Positions 41,198 through 51,651 of a stretch of DNA of 64,000 bases are shown in pieces. The stretch is from Bacteroidota bacterium (lineage in GTDB: Bacteria; Bacteroidota; Bacteroidia; Chitinophagales; Chitinophagaceae): assembly GCA_018268015.1 (NCBI GenBank), contig JAFDXJ010000004.1, positions 1-64,000 of the forward strand, written 5' to 3'. Below the pieces are notes generated by a model. The model was not told where the DNA came from. It saw nothing but the letters and a program-made list of their open reading frames with translations, and did no database searches. Every line of letters starts with the position of its first letter. Position 1 is the first letter of the stretch. Both the position numbers and the translations under genes were made by a program.

Positions 41198-44100
41198 TTA
41201 ATTGTTTTGACCGGATTGGTCAATTTTACTGTTTTGATTTTTTTCAGCTACCACCCTGTCCAATTTTTTTTGAGCTTCCGACTGTAATTCAGGAATTGAG
41301 GCATTTTCGACTACGCTTTTTAAAGTAGCCTCCGCATTGAAATAATCTTTTTCGGCAAAATAAATATCTCCCAGGAGGATATATGATTTGGTGATCCAAT
41401 AATTATAAGAGCCCGATTTATTAATCACTTCAAAAGCAGCTTTTTCGGCATCGGCATATTTTTGCTGTGAAAATAAAATGACGGCCACTTCGTAACGCGC
41501 TTCAGCGGCATATTCCGATTTACCTAAATTAATCACCGTTTTATATGCATCGAGCGCTTCAAATACCTGGTTATTGAGTTGCGCACTTTTGGCAATGGCC
41601 ATATTAGCCATCATTTTATCATCCGTTGCAATTTCTTTCTGTGTTAATAATTCCTGAGCATTTGAAACAGCATCCGCCCATTTTCCCAATTTATACTGGC
41701 TGCGCAACAATCCACGCATACTCTCCAGTTTATTCTCAGGTGTAGTAGCTATTTTTTTGAGCATACTAAAATATTGTTCCGCTGTGGTATAATCTTTCAA
41801 TTCGAAATAGGCGATCCGCGCCGATTGCAAAGCAGCTTCTTCAGCATATTTATTCGGAGATTTGGCATTTACTAAATCAAAGTATTGAATGGCATGAGTA
41901 AAATCTTTTTTATCACTATAGATTAATGCTATTTCAAAAGCAGCTTCCACAGCATATTGGCCATTCGGGAATTTAGTGAGATAATCATTTAATCCCGCTA
42001 AAGCATTTTCTGTCATTTTATTTTCATAGGCATTTTGAGCGGAAATAAAAGTAAGTGAATCAGCTTCTGAGAAACTCACTTCCTTTCCATTTTTTTGCAT
42101 AAAGGTGATGAAATCTCCCGGCTGATGTTTCTGTAGAAATATATTCCGAACATAGTTTACCGCTTCATCACTTTCATCTGCATTGGGGTAATTTTTAATG
42201 AGTTTTTGAAAATTATTTAATGATTCATCTGTATTCCCCTGGTTGAAATAGGCAATACCCAGTTTTAGATAAACCTGAGGTTTCAAGGCGCTGGCTGATT
42301 GGTTATTCAATAATGCATTCAATGGTGCTATGGAGGCGCTATAGTTTTCATTTGCTAAATATGTATTAGCAATTTCAAGATTGGCATCGGTGAGGAGATT
42401 TGATTTTGGATATCTTTGAGCAAGGTCTTGCAGGAAACCGATTTTTTGAGCATAATTTCCGGCGCCACCACTGATCATTGCTTTCTGGTATAAAGCATAA
42501 TCTGCAGCCGGGAACTGATGACTGATCATAAGATCATACATCTGTACTGCTTTCGTATAATTTTTTTGCATAAAATAACAATCCGCTATTCGAGCATAAG
42601 CATCCTGTTGCAAGGGCGAGCTTACTGCATTGATATTGTTTACCACTAGCAGCAAGTTTAGTAATGCATAGGGATAATTTTCCTGTCGCATATTGCTATA
42701 ACCTAAAGTATAATAAGCATTCACAGGAGAAACATCTTCATAAGAAACGGGTGATTTCAAATACCGGGACAGATAAAAATTGACTGAATCAAAATCATTG
42801 GTACGATAGGCAATTTCTCCTTTCCAGAAATCAATGAAGGGTAATTCTTTTTCATTGTATGCTGCATTCATTGCCTGGTTGAGTAAATCATTTGCCTGGA
42901 GGATCTGCTGGTCATTGATCAATTCTTCAGCACGACCCAATAATATTTTGGGATAGACCTTTTTAACCATTTCGGATTGCAAACCGATGGATTGCAAAAG
43001 GTTGAGTGCATCTTTAAAATTATTGGTGTTTGCCATTACGCGCACCAGTAATTCTTTTGCTTCATTGATATCTTCACCTCGTGGATATGCGGTCACATAA
43101 TCTTTTAACTCATTCAGTGCAACATCTGAATAGCCCAGTTCGTAGGAAAGTTTGCCATAATTAAATTTCGAAATCTCCTTTTGTAAAAGGTTACTGCTAT
43201 TGAGTGAACAAAATAAAAATGCACTTCGGGCGCTTGGTTTCATGTCCAGTTCCAGGTATGATTTTGCAAGCAGGTACATGCTATTCTGTGCCAATGAGTC
43301 CTGTTGACCGCCCAATTCCTTAAAACCGGTTGCGGCTTTACTATATTGACCTGCCTGATAATAACAAAAGGATAATTCATATAAATCTGCCCTGCTTACC
43401 TTTTTGGTACTACTCACATAAGTCTCAAGAAAGGGTAATGCATTTTTGAATTCTTTTTTCTCAAAATAAATATGCCCAACCAATTGTTTCAATTGTAAAT
43501 CATAATATTGGTTGCCTGATTTTTTCAGAATATTCTCTGCATAATTCAAAGCCTGGTCACGATCATTATTAAAATAATATATTTCGGCAATATAATAAGG
43601 CACTACATTTTGATAGGGCGACTGGCTTTCACAAATTTTAAAACAACCCAGCGCTTCCGTATATCTTTTTTCACTAAAGAGAATAAAACCATAATAATAA
43701 TTTGCATCCACATAATTAGCGTCACCCGGTATTTGCCTCACTGCATCGAGTAATGGTTTTGCTTCATTGAACTGCTGTTTTGTAAAATAGACATACCCTT
43801 CATGAAATTTCATTTGAGCTATTTGTCCATTATCCAGGTTTGACAATCCGGCTTTTTCATAATAAGTTAATGCATCTGTAAACTTATTTTTACGATAAAA
43901 ATATTCAGCAAGGAAGTAGGACATCATTTCAATGCGAGGTGTATTATGTTCCAATGCAATGAAATCAATGGCCTCTTCTTTGGCTGTTTCGTCATTGAGT
44001 TGCAAGCCACTGATGATGGCATAATATTTAGATTCTTCCCAAATACTTACGGGTATATTACTTTTAAAGTCTTGTGATGCATACAGACTCTTAAAAAGAG

Positions 44101-44257
44101 GGTATGCCAAACTGTAATCTGTTTTTTGATAGAGATCCTTAGCCAATTTGAAAATTTCATCGGGATCATTATTCCATTTCGTAAATTGGGCTGACAAGGT
44201 AAATGAAATACAAACGGCAAATAAAAGGAAGCTATACTTCAGAGGGATTTTATGCAT
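41198..44257 (-). CDS. Large tetratricopeptide-repeat protein, exported
   Basis: 1019 residues. The N-terminal signal sequence (YSFLLFAVCISFTLSAQ) is followed by some twenty or more TPR-type helix pairs across the entire protein, recognisable from recurring patterns such as ALTYYEKAG, EALGCFKICE, KAVQMYDLMI, HAIQYFDLV and TAEQYFSML. No other domain was recognised. The tail (residues about 985-1019) is Lys/Asn/Gln-rich. Exported TPR arrays of this kind usually scaffold envelope complexes. It heads the operon with the barrel and the HU-CCDC81 protein, which suggests all three act together in the envelope. Confidence 0.88.
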   Translation of the reverse strand: MHKIPLKYSFLLFAVCISFTLSAQFTKWNNDPDEIFKLAKDLYQKTDYSLAYPLFKSLYASQDFKSNIPVSIWEESKYYAIISGLQLNDETAKEEAIDFIALEHNTPRIEMMSYFLAEYFYRKNKFTDALTYYEKAGLSNLDNGQIAQMKFHEGYVYFTKQQFNEAKPLLDAVRQIPGDANYVDANYYYGFILFSEKRYTEALGCFKICESQSPYQNVVPYYIAEIYYFNNDRDQALNYAENILKKSGNQYYDLQLKQLVGHIYFEKKEFKNALPFLETYVSSTKKVSRADLYELSFCYYQAGQYSKAATGFKELGGQQDSLAQNSMYLLAKSYLELDMKPSARSAFLFCSLNSSNLLQKEISKFNYGKLSYELGYSDVALNELKDYVTAYPRGEDINEAKELLVRVMANTNNFKDALNLLQSIGLQSEMVKKVYPKILLGRAEELINDQQILQANDLLNQAMNAAYNEKELPFIDFWKGEIAYRTNDFDSVNFYLSRYLKSPVSYEDVSPVNAYYTLGYSNMRQENYPYALLNLLLVVNNINAVSSPLQQDAYARIADCYFMQKNYTKAVQMYDLMISHQFPAADYALYQKAMISGGAGNYAQKIGFLQDLAQRYPKSNLLTDANLEIANTYLANENYSASIAPLNALLNNQSASALKPQVYLKLGIAYFNQGNTDESLNNFQKLIKNYPNADESDEAVNYVRNIFLQKHQPGDFITFMQKNGKEVSFSEADSLTFISAQNAYENKMTENALAGLNDYLTKFPNGQYAVEAAFEIALIYSDKKDFTHAIQYFDLVNAKSPNKYAEEAALQSARIAYFELKDYTTAEQYFSMLKKIATTPENKLESMRGLLRSQYKLGKWADAVSNAQELLTQKEIATDDKMMANMAIAKSAQLNNQVFEALDAYKTVINLGKSEYAAEARYEVAVILFSQQKYADAEKAAFEVINKSGSYNYWITKSYILLGDIYFAEKDYFNAEATLKSVVENASIPELQSEAQKKLDRVVAEKNQNSKIDQSGQNN

Positions 44258-44677
44258 AATGTGGTGAACGGATCGTTGATTTAAATATTTTAATGATATT
44301 TATAATAAAACGTAAAAACACGCTAAAGATAAGTTTCATCACAGGCAAACGGTATATCAATGACGAAAATGTGGATAAAGTTTTGACCATTTTTTTTATT
44401 CACACCGGTGATTACATAATATAAATTCAAAAAACTATACTAAATGTGGTAATTTATTCAAATTCAATAAAATTGTTGTTGTCATCTATTCAAGTATTTA
44501 AATTCTTAAAATTCAGGGAAAAATGAGCTAAATAGCTCCAAATAAAATTGATTCAAAGATTTATTTGCCTCTCATTAAAGAAAAGTATTTGGTTATGTGA
44601 ATTAAATGCCATTATTTTATATTTCTGTTTACGAACAGAAGACAATATCCATTATTCCTAAAAGAGAAACCTAGTAC
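44258..44677. promoter_or_regulatory. Divergent promoter region between TPR and PKD genes
   Basis: 420 AT-rich bases without a plausible gene. It holds a short dyad GAGCTA-AA-TAGCTC (44525-44538), a -7-like TATATTTC (44618-44625, one mismatch to TAnnTTTG), and a perfect hairpin TTCTGTT-TACG-AACAGAA (44623-44640) that starts inside the -7-like element and lies 37 bases before the PKD gene ATG. The hairpin may be an operator or part of the leader RNA. Confidence 0.45.
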
Positions 44678-47600
44678 ATGAAAGCTATTCAAAAAGTGCT
44701 TTTACATGCGCTGTTGATTTTTATCCTGATTTCGCCTACCATTCATTTACAAGCGCAATTAAAAGCGGACTTTACAGCAACCCCAACATCCGGCTGCTCC
44801 CCATTAATAGTTGGTTTTACGGATAAATCCACCGGTAAACCCACAAGTTGGAAATGGATTTTAGGAAATGGTGTTATTTCCACCGCACAATACCCGTCCA
44901 CTACCTATTTTGAAGAAGGTGTCTACACAATTAAATTAATAGTTTCCAATGCCACTCAGACCGATTCCATCACCAAAACCGGGTATATAAATGTCTATGG
45001 AATACCTGATGTGGACTTCGATGCTTCGCCATTAAGTGGATGTTACCCACTTGATGTAAATTTTGTGGATAAAAGCACTACAAATTCAGGAAATATCAAT
45101 TCCTGGTTATGGGATTTTGGGGACGGTAATACAGCTACTGTTGCGAGGCCAGTTCATACTTATACTTCATCAGGTTCTTTTGGTGTAAGCCTGATGGTCA
45201 CCTCGGGTTATGGTTGTTCAAAAACAATTACGAAAAATAATTATATTAATTTATCACAAGGTGTTACTGCTGCATTTGCTGTGAGTTCCGCAGATATTTG
45301 CCAGGCTCCGGCGAGCTATTCATTCACCAATCAAAGTATTGGCTCCGGTAACCTGGCCTATTACTGGCAATTTGGAGATGGGGCTACTTCAAACGCTACT
45401 TCACCAAAACACAATTATAGTAACCCAGGAACATATACGGTTTTACTAACAGCCACCTCTTCATCCGGATGTGTAGATACGGCTTCTGTAATCATTAATT
45501 TCAGTTTTCCCAAATCTGCTTTTAATATTTTGCCAACAATATGCGCCAATCAGCCACAATTTATTTCGAACAATACAACACCCACGCCTGTTTCAGTTAA
45601 TTGGAACTTTGGAGATGGTACAAGTTCTACGGAATATAGCCCAACAAAGACTTATACCAAAGCCGGCACCTATCAAATTAAATTAGTGAATGAATTTTCA
45701 GCAACTTGTAAAGATTCAATCACAAAGATCGTAGAGGTTATTGATGGCCCGGCAGCATCCTATAAGGCATCTGATACTGCCAGCTGCTCAGTTCCTTTTA
45801 CCGTAAACTTTACAAATACTACAAAAGGAAATGCCGTATCTTTTTTATGGGATTTTGGAGACGGTACTACATCTACGGAAATTAACCCGACTCATACTTA
45901 TACGAAAAATGGCGATTTCACCGTATCGCTGACTGCAACAAATTCAAATGGTTGTCAAACTGTTGATAGAATTGTCGGATACATCAAAATACACCCATTA
46001 TCAATCAGCGGTTTCGAAAACTTACCTGTAACGGGTTGTACTCCATATATTATTCATCCAATTCCCATTGCGAATGCTTCTTTGACGAATGCTACGTACT
46101 TATGGGATTTCGGGGATGGCGCCACTTCTACTTTACCTAATCCATCTCATACATATCAACTTGATGGAGATTATACCGTTTCACTTACTTTAACGACTAC
46201 AAGTGGATGTACTACTACGTTTAAAATGAAACATGCAGTTGTTGTAGGGCATAAACCTACAGCAGATTTCTTTGCAGACCCATTAGATGTATGTGCAAAA
46301 CTACCCATCACATTTACCAGTACTTCCACCAATGGCCCAATTACTCAACTGGAATGGCATTTTGGAGATGGCGCTATTTCCTACGAGAACCCGGTCGCGA
46401 CACACAAATTCGTTGATACCGGCTATTTCACTATTACTTTAATTGCATTTAATAATGGATGCCCGGATACTATGGTAAAAGAAAGATATGTGCATATTAA
46501 AGCCCCTGTAGCAAAATATACTTTTGAAAATAATTGTACAGACAGGCAATCCGTGAGTTTTAAAGACAAATCTATTGATGACAAAACCTGGCAATGGAAT
46601 TTTGGGGATGGCAATTTTTCTTCTGATCAAAATCCGGTCCACACGTATGCCAGTACAGGATCTTATGAAGTTATACTTTCTGTTGCAAATGACGCTTGTG
46701 AAGATACAATGAGAAAAACAATCCAGGTGGTCAATGAGAAGCCTAAATTATCAATAACCCCTTATGCTAATTGTCGCAATGTGGATATTTCTTTTGAAGT
46801 AAAAAATGTAAATAAGGAAAACATTATAAATACAACATGGAATTTTGGAGATGGAATTATCCAGGTAGTGAATAGCACCTCTGTCATGCATAGCTATGCT
46901 AAATCAGGTACATACATTGTGTCTGTAGTGGTACAGGACATACTGGGATGTACGGATACACTTACTGAAACGACCGTTGTCAATATTTATGGGCCTACGG
47001 CAAAATTCACATCACCAAAAACAACGGGTTGTATTAAAGAGCTTTTTGATTTTACGGATGCTTCTACTACAGATGGCACACATGCCATTCAATCATGGAC
47101 CTGGGATTATGGAGATAATACGATAACTACCTATAATGCGGCCCCATTCCAACATGCCTATCTCAATCCAGGTTATTATGATGTGAAATTAACCATTCAG
47201 GATAGCTATGGCTGCACTGATAGCATCCGCAAAAAAACATTTATTAATATCACTAAACCAACGGCATCTTTCAATTTTTCTGATTCTGTTGTATGCCCGG
47301 ATAAAAAAATAAACTTCACCAGTACATCTGATGGTATTGAATTAAAATATTCCTGGGATTTTAAAGATGGTTCCGGTTCTTCCAATGAAAATCCAAACCA
47401 CACATATACTGTCCAGGGGAAATATTATCCACAACTTTTAGTTACGGATATCAATAATTGTCCTGATTCAATAACATCAACAACCCCTATTATTGTTTCC
47501 ATTCCATCACCAAAATTTTTAATGAGTGATTCATTTTCAACTTGTCCACCATTAAATGTAATCTTTACAAATAAGTCCCAAAATTATGCCTCCTATACCT

Positions 47601-49495
47601 GGGATTTTGGCGATGGAAATACATCCACAATTTTTTCTCCATCTCATTTGTATAACACGGCAGGTACATTCCAGGTAACTTTAAAAGTAACCGGAAATGG
47701 GGGTTGTGTTGATTCCCTCACCAGGAAAGTTGAAATTAAAGGGCCTTCCGGTAACATCAGTTATGACCCGATTAACAATTGCTTCCCCAATGAAACTTCA
47801 TTTATATCCAAAGCACAAAATACAAGTCAATATTTATGGGATTTCAGCGATGGTACAACCATCACAACAAGTACCGGATCAGCAACACACACCTATGCAC
47901 CTGGTACTTATTTACCCAAGATTATCTTAAGTGATGATTTTGGTTGCGAGGTTCCCATTAAAGGTCTGGATAGTATTCATGTTTATGATATTACTGCCGT
48001 ACCAACTGTATTCAATAAGCAATTCTGTGATTCCGGAACGATTATTTTCACCGATTCATCTTATTCCAATGATTCTATTCAAAACTATCACTGGATTTTT
48101 CCGGATAATAGTACAGCTGATGGAAAACAGGTTTCGCATTTATTTACGTCCAGTGGCACATACAATATATCTCTAATCGTAACAACCAAAAATGGTTGTT
48201 CTGATACAGCGCAATTAATTACACCATTTTATATAGCATCCTCACCAAAAATAAATATCACCGGTGATAGTACCGGATGCACACCATTTACAGTAACCTT
48301 CAAAGGAAATGTAAATGCTTCTGATACATCTGTTCTCAATTGGAACTGGGCTTTTGGGAATGGGGCCGTTTCTAACCTGCAAGATCCACCTCCGATTACC
48401 TACACACTTCCAAACCTATATGCGGTTTCTGCCATTGCCAAGAATAGTGCAGGCTGTGCCGATACTGCATATAAACAAATTAATGTTTTGGCTCCGCCTA
48501 ATGTTAGTGCCGGGATGGATACAACCATTTGTAAATTTGGAACATATGTTTTACAACCGAATGGTGCCACCAGTTATATTTGGGATCAAAATCCATTTAT
48601 CAGTTGCACAACTTGTACGAACCCGATTGTTTCGCCTGATTCTACTATGACCTTTGTTGTTCATGGATTTAACAGCTTAGGTTGCCAGGCTTCCGATTCC
48701 ATAACGGTTCAGGTTATACAACCCGGTTCTCTTAAAACTATGGACAATGATTCCCTTTGCATGGGAGGAACTATACTATTACATGCAGAAGGATCCACAC
48801 AATATCAATGGTCACCAGCTACTTTCCTGGACAATCCATATCAGGCAAACCCGGTTATGCATGCCACAAAAGATACCATAATCAATTACCAGGTTACAGG
48901 TACTGACCGGAAAAATTGTTTTATTGATACAGGGAATGTTCGCATCAAAGTTTATCCAATTCCAGGAATGCAAATCTTGAAAGAAAACATTACCCTGCAA
49001 GCTGGTCAAAGCGTCAAAATTGAAACAACTGCCACACCTGATATTACTCAGTGGAAATGGGAGCCTTCAACAGGATTAGATAATCCGAATTCAGCAAACC
49101 CGATAGCCAGTCCTTTGCAAACCACGACTTATACTTGTGTAGCTATTAATGGTGGTGGATGTATTGCGCGTGATATGGTAACTGTTCATATCCTCTGCGA
49201 TAAGAATAATATCTTTATACCAAATACTTTTTCGCCTAACAATGATGGGATGAATGATGCATTTTACCCCAGAGGCACAGGATTATTTAGTGTCAAATCT
49301 ATTAAGATATTTAATCGTTGGGGTGAATTAGTATTCAGTAATAATAATGTGCAGCCTAATGTAGCCGGAGATGGATGGGATGGAAATTATCAAGGGAAAA
49401 AGGCGCCATCAGATGTGTATGTATATGTTATGGAAATAATTTGTGATAATAGCAAAGTAATTCCCGTGAAAGGAAATGTAACATTGATTCGGTGA
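44678..49495 (+). CDS. Giant PKD-repeat surface protein with T9SS type B sorting domain
   Basis: 1605 residues. A signal peptide (VLLHALLIFILISPTIHLQAQ) is followed by about fifteen PKD-like repeats of 80-100 residues, each marked by a WDFGDG-type turn and an HTY-type closing strand. Later copies are degenerate (WIFPDN, WAFGNG). Toward the C terminus are Ig-like PQATTTYT-type modules and the gliding-motility-associated C-terminal domain (NIFIPNTFSPNNDGMNDAF, IKIFNRWGELVF, DGWDGNYQGKKAPSDVYVY), the type B signal for T9SS export. It is likely an adhesin or matrix protein on the cell surface. It is followed after 57 bases by its PorP/SprF-like partner. Confidence 0.94.
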   Translation: MKAIQKVLLHALLIFILISPTIHLQAQLKADFTATPTSGCSPLIVGFTDKSTGKPTSWKWILGNGVISTAQYPSTTYFEEGVYTIKLIVSNATQTDSITKTGYINVYGIPDVDFDASPLSGCYPLDVNFVDKSTTNSGNINSWLWDFGDGNTATVARPVHTYTSSGSFGVSLMVTSGYGCSKTITKNNYINLSQGVTAAFAVSSADICQAPASYSFTNQSIGSGNLAYYWQFGDGATSNATSPKHNYSNPGTYTVLLTATSSSGCVDTASVIINFSFPKSAFNILPTICANQPQFISNNTTPTPVSVNWNFGDGTSSTEYSPTKTYTKAGTYQIKLVNEFSATCKDSITKIVEVIDGPAASYKASDTASCSVPFTVNFTNTTKGNAVSFLWDFGDGTTSTEINPTHTYTKNGDFTVSLTATNSNGCQTVDRIVGYIKIHPLSISGFENLPVTGCTPYIIHPIPIANASLTNATYLWDFGDGATSTLPNPSHTYQLDGDYTVSLTLTTTSGCTTTFKMKHAVVVGHKPTADFFADPLDVCAKLPITFTSTSTNGPITQLEWHFGDGAISYENPVATHKFVDTGYFTITLIAFNNGCPDTMVKERYVHIKAPVAKYTFENNCTDRQSVSFKDKSIDDKTWQWNFGDGNFSSDQNPVHTYASTGSYEVILSVANDACEDTMRKTIQVVNEKPKLSITPYANCRNVDISFEVKNVNKENIINTTWNFGDGIIQVVNSTSVMHSYAKSGTYIVSVVVQDILGCTDTLTETTVVNIYGPTAKFTSPKTTGCIKELFDFTDASTTDGTHAIQSWTWDYGDNTITTYNAAPFQHAYLNPGYYDVKLTIQDSYGCTDSIRKKTFINITKPTASFNFSDSVVCPDKKINFTSTSDGIELKYSWDFKDGSGSSNENPNHTYTVQGKYYPQLLVTDINNCPDSITSTTPIIVSIPSPKFLMSDSFSTCPPLNVIFTNKSQNYASYTWDFGDGNTSTIFSPSHLYNTAGTFQVTLKVTGNGGCVDSLTRKVEIKGPSGNISYDPINNCFPNETSFISKAQNTSQYLWDFSDGTTITTSTGSATHTYAPGTYLPKIILSDDFGCEVPIKGLDSIHVYDITAVPTVFNKQFCDSGTIIFTDSSYSNDSIQNYHWIFPDNSTADGKQVSHLFTSSGTYNISLIVTTKNGCSDTAQLITPFYIASSPKINITGDSTGCTPFTVTFKGNVNASDTSVLNWNWAFGNGAVSNLQDPPPITYTLPNLYAVSAIAKNSAGCADTAYKQINVLAPPNVSAGMDTTICKFGTYVLQPNGATSYIWDQNPFISCTTCTNPIVSPDSTMTFVVHGFNSLGCQASDSITVQVIQPGSLKTMDNDSLCMGGTILLHAEGSTQYQWSPATFLDNPYQANPVMHATKDTIINYQVTGTDRKNCFIDTGNVRIKVYPIPGMQILKENITLQAGQSVKIETTATPDITQWKWEPSTGLDNPNSANPIASPLQTTTYTCVAINGGGCIARDMVTVHILCDKNNIFIPNTFSPNNDGMNDAFYPRGTGLFSVKSIKIFNRWGELVFSNNNVQPNVAGDGWDGNYQGKKAPSDVYVYVMEIICDNSKVIPVKGNVTLIR

Positions 49496-49552
49496 TGCTA
49501 TTGGGGATGTGATAACGTATTTTTTATTTCTTACATAAATCCAATATCCAAC

Positions 49553-50581
49553 ATGAAAAATCAAAAATGGTTTTTTATTATCAGCTTATGCTGTATTTCA
49601 GGCATTGTGCATAGCCAGGATGTGCACTTCTCGCAATTCTTTGATGCGCCACTATTGCGTAATCCTTCCCTGGCAGGTATATTTAATGGGGATGTACGTG
49701 CCCAGGGTGTATATCGAAGTCAATGGGGTAGTGTAACAAGGCCCTATCAAACGGGTAGCTTTGATGTTGAAATCAAGAAACCCATTGGCCGGGCCAACGA
49801 TTTTATTACCTATGGTATGCAAATTCTGTATGATCGTGCAGGTGATATAAATTTTACCACAACAAATATTTTGCCTGCAGTCAATTATCATAAATCACTC
49901 AATGGCAATAAAAGGAAATTTCTGTCCCTCGGATTCATGGGTGGATTGGTGCAAAGAAGGATTGATCGCTCAAAAATGACTACCAACAATCATTTTGACG
50001 GCTTTGGATATAACCCGGCACTACCGGATGGAGAAACGTTTCCTACATCCAATTATAAGTATTGGGATGGAAGTGTCGGTATATCCTATAATTCATCACT
50101 CGGGGAAAGTGAAGTGAGTAATTTTTTTATTGGGCTTGCGTATCATCATTTCAACAGACCCGTAAATTCTTTTTACAAAAACCCTCCTATTGAATTAAAT
50201 CCAAAATGGGTCGCATCAGGTGGTGTTAAATTATTTGTCAATGAATTCTCCTATGTAAGCTTTCAGGCTGATATTTCCATGCAGGGAGATAATAAAGAAA
50301 TTATAGGAGGCGGAATGTATTCAAGGAAAATTGGGGATGATATGGATAATCCTTTATATACCTTACATCTTGGCGCCTATATGCGCTGGAAAGATGCCAT
50401 CATTCCGGTTATCAAACTGGATTATAACCCTTTTTCCATTGCCTTCAGTTATGATGTAAATACATCAGCGCTGAAGACAGCAAGCCAATATCGAGGAGGT
50501 TTCGAACTCTCCATTGCTTATATTGGTTTTGATAAAATTGGTTATTCCACAAAAGATGCGGTTCTATGCCCTAAATTTTAA
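49553..50581 (+). CDS. PorP/SprF family type IX secretion outer-membrane protein
   Basis: 342 residues. A signal peptide (FFIISLCCISGIVHSQD) is followed by the family opening VHFSQFFDAPLLRNPSLAGIFNGDVRAQGVYRSQW and a 14-strand-like barrel with FITYGMQILYDRAGD and FFIGLAYHHFNRP. Proteins of this type are encoded next to type B cargo and help attach it to the cell surface, as SprF does for SprB. The upstream gene here is exactly such a cargo. Expression is probably from the same transcript (57-base spacer). Confidence 0.94.
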   Translation: MKNQKWFFIISLCCISGIVHSQDVHFSQFFDAPLLRNPSLAGIFNGDVRAQGVYRSQWGSVTRPYQTGSFDVEIKKPIGRANDFITYGMQILYDRAGDINFTTTNILPAVNYHKSLNGNKRKFLSLGFMGGLVQRRIDRSKMTTNNHFDGFGYNPALPDGETFPTSNYKYWDGSVGISYNSSLGESEVSNFFIGLAYHHFNRPVNSFYKNPPIELNPKWVASGGVKLFVNEFSYVSFQADISMQGDNKEIIGGGMYSRKIGDDMDNPLYTLHLGAYMRWKDAIIPVIKLDYNPFSIAFSYDVNTSALKTASQYRGGFELSIAYIGFDKIGYSTKDAVLCPKF

Positions 50582-50651
50582 TTTTAAAAAAAATTGATGA
50601 TCAAATTTTACATTATTTAAATCATACCTTAGCGCCATTAAAATAAGAATT

Positions 50652-51119
50652 ATGTCAATTAAAATTGGAGACTTAGCGCCGGATTTTACCTTAATGGATA
50701 CTGAAAAAAATAAAGTGTCCCTTGCTGATCAAAAAGGGAGTAAAGTACTTTTACTATTTTTCCCAATGGCCTTTACAAGTGTATGCACGACAGAAATGTG
50801 CAATATGCGGGATGATATGGCCAGATATGAAAGTATGAATGCAAAAGTTTTTGGCATATCTGTGGATTCACCTTTTACGCTGGCAAAATTTAAAGCAGAT
50901 CAACAATTGAATTTTACTTTATTAAGCGACTTTAATAAAGAAGTCTCTGAAAAATATGGATGCCTCTATGACACTTTTATTGGCTGGATGAAAGGTGTGT
51001 CCAAAAGGTCAGCTTTTTTGATAGATGAAGAGGGAATAATTCGTTATGCAGAAGTATTGGAAAGTGCAGGGGATCTGCCAAATTTCCAGGAAATCAATTC
51101 GATTCTGGAGAAGAAATAG
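50652..51119 (+). CDS. Peroxiredoxin (redoxin, AhpE/BCP-like)
   Basis: 155 residues with the thioredoxin fold. The peroxidatic site is P38-x3-T42-x2-C45 (FPMAFTSVCTTEMC) with a second cysteine at 50 that could serve as an atypical resolving residue. Further marks are VFGISVDSPFTLAKFK, the Trp/Arg region GVSKRSAFLIDEEG and a short C terminus. It reduces H2O2 and organic peroxides in the cytoplasm using an external thiol donor. It is not obviously linked to neighbouring genes, with spacers of about 70 bases on each side. Confidence 0.92.
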   Translation: MSIKIGDLAPDFTLMDTEKNKVSLADQKGSKVLLLFFPMAFTSVCTTEMCNMRDDMARYESMNAKVFGISVDSPFTLAKFKADQQLNFTLLSDFNKEVSEKYGCLYDTFIGWMKGVSKRSAFLIDEEGIIRYAEVLESAGDLPNFQEINSILEKK

Positions 51120-51197
51120 CCTTTATTTAATAAATGCTTAAATATTAATTTTTGCACAATAAAAAAAATTACTTATTTTTACTACGTTTATTATGTG

Positions 51198-51572
51198 ATG
51201 AAACCAATTTTACATAAACATACCCGGATCATTCGTAAATCGCTGCTCTTCATTCTATTGATTGCAGCCGGTTGGGCATTCACCCATTCGGGTAATGCTT
51301 TGGCATCATCAGATATACAGGTGAAAATTGTAAAATTTTACCCCAACCCGGCTACTTCCTATATTAATTTTGAGTTCCCTGCAAATATTGACAGGACTTA
51401 TTCCATTGCTATTTATAGTTTTTCAGGTAAAAAAATGGAAGATGTACCCGTATCATCCTCTAAAATCTCCATCATTTTATCAGATGACTTTTATCGGGGG
51501 ATTTATATCTTCCAATTGCATGACAAAAATGGAAAGCTTGTTGAAGCAGGAAAATTCCAGGTAGCCAGATAA
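51198..51572 (+). CDS. Short exported protein consisting mainly of a T9SS type A sorting domain
   Basis: 124 residues from the ATG at 51198 (a GTG one codon earlier is also open). A basic N terminus and a hydrophobic segment (SLLFILLIAAGWAFTH) form the export signal. Nearly everything after it is the Por secretion-system tail: VKFYPNPATSYINFEF, YSIAIYSFSGKKM, YRGIYIFQLHDKNGKLVEAGKFQV. No passenger domain remains. It may be a minimal cell-surface protein or the remnant of a larger cargo, although no frameshift is visible. It converges with mntH. Confidence 0.85.
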   Translation: MKPILHKHTRIIRKSLLFILLIAAGWAFTHSGNALASSDIQVKIVKFYPNPATSYINFEFPANIDRTYSIAIYSFSGKKMEDVPVSSSKISIILSDDFYRGIYIFQLHDKNGKLVEAGKFQVAR

Positions 51573-51651
51573 GTTTTTTCAAACACCATTCTCACTCAGC
51601 AAAATTTAAAAACAAAATCGGTTTTTGTTAGTTTGTAAAGTCCATCATTCA

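Noticed and set aside
44800..48500. Recurring DNA segments in the PKD gene that could be mistaken for a repeat array
   Set aside because: They encode protein-level PKD repeats with the WDFGDG turn; spacing is 240-300 bases and there is no spacer/repeat structure of a CRISPR array.
51611..51629. AACAAAA / TTTTGTT hairpin between the convergent sorting-tail gene and mntH
   Set aside because: Only A-T pairs apart from one G-C and no following T run; too weak to call a terminator.
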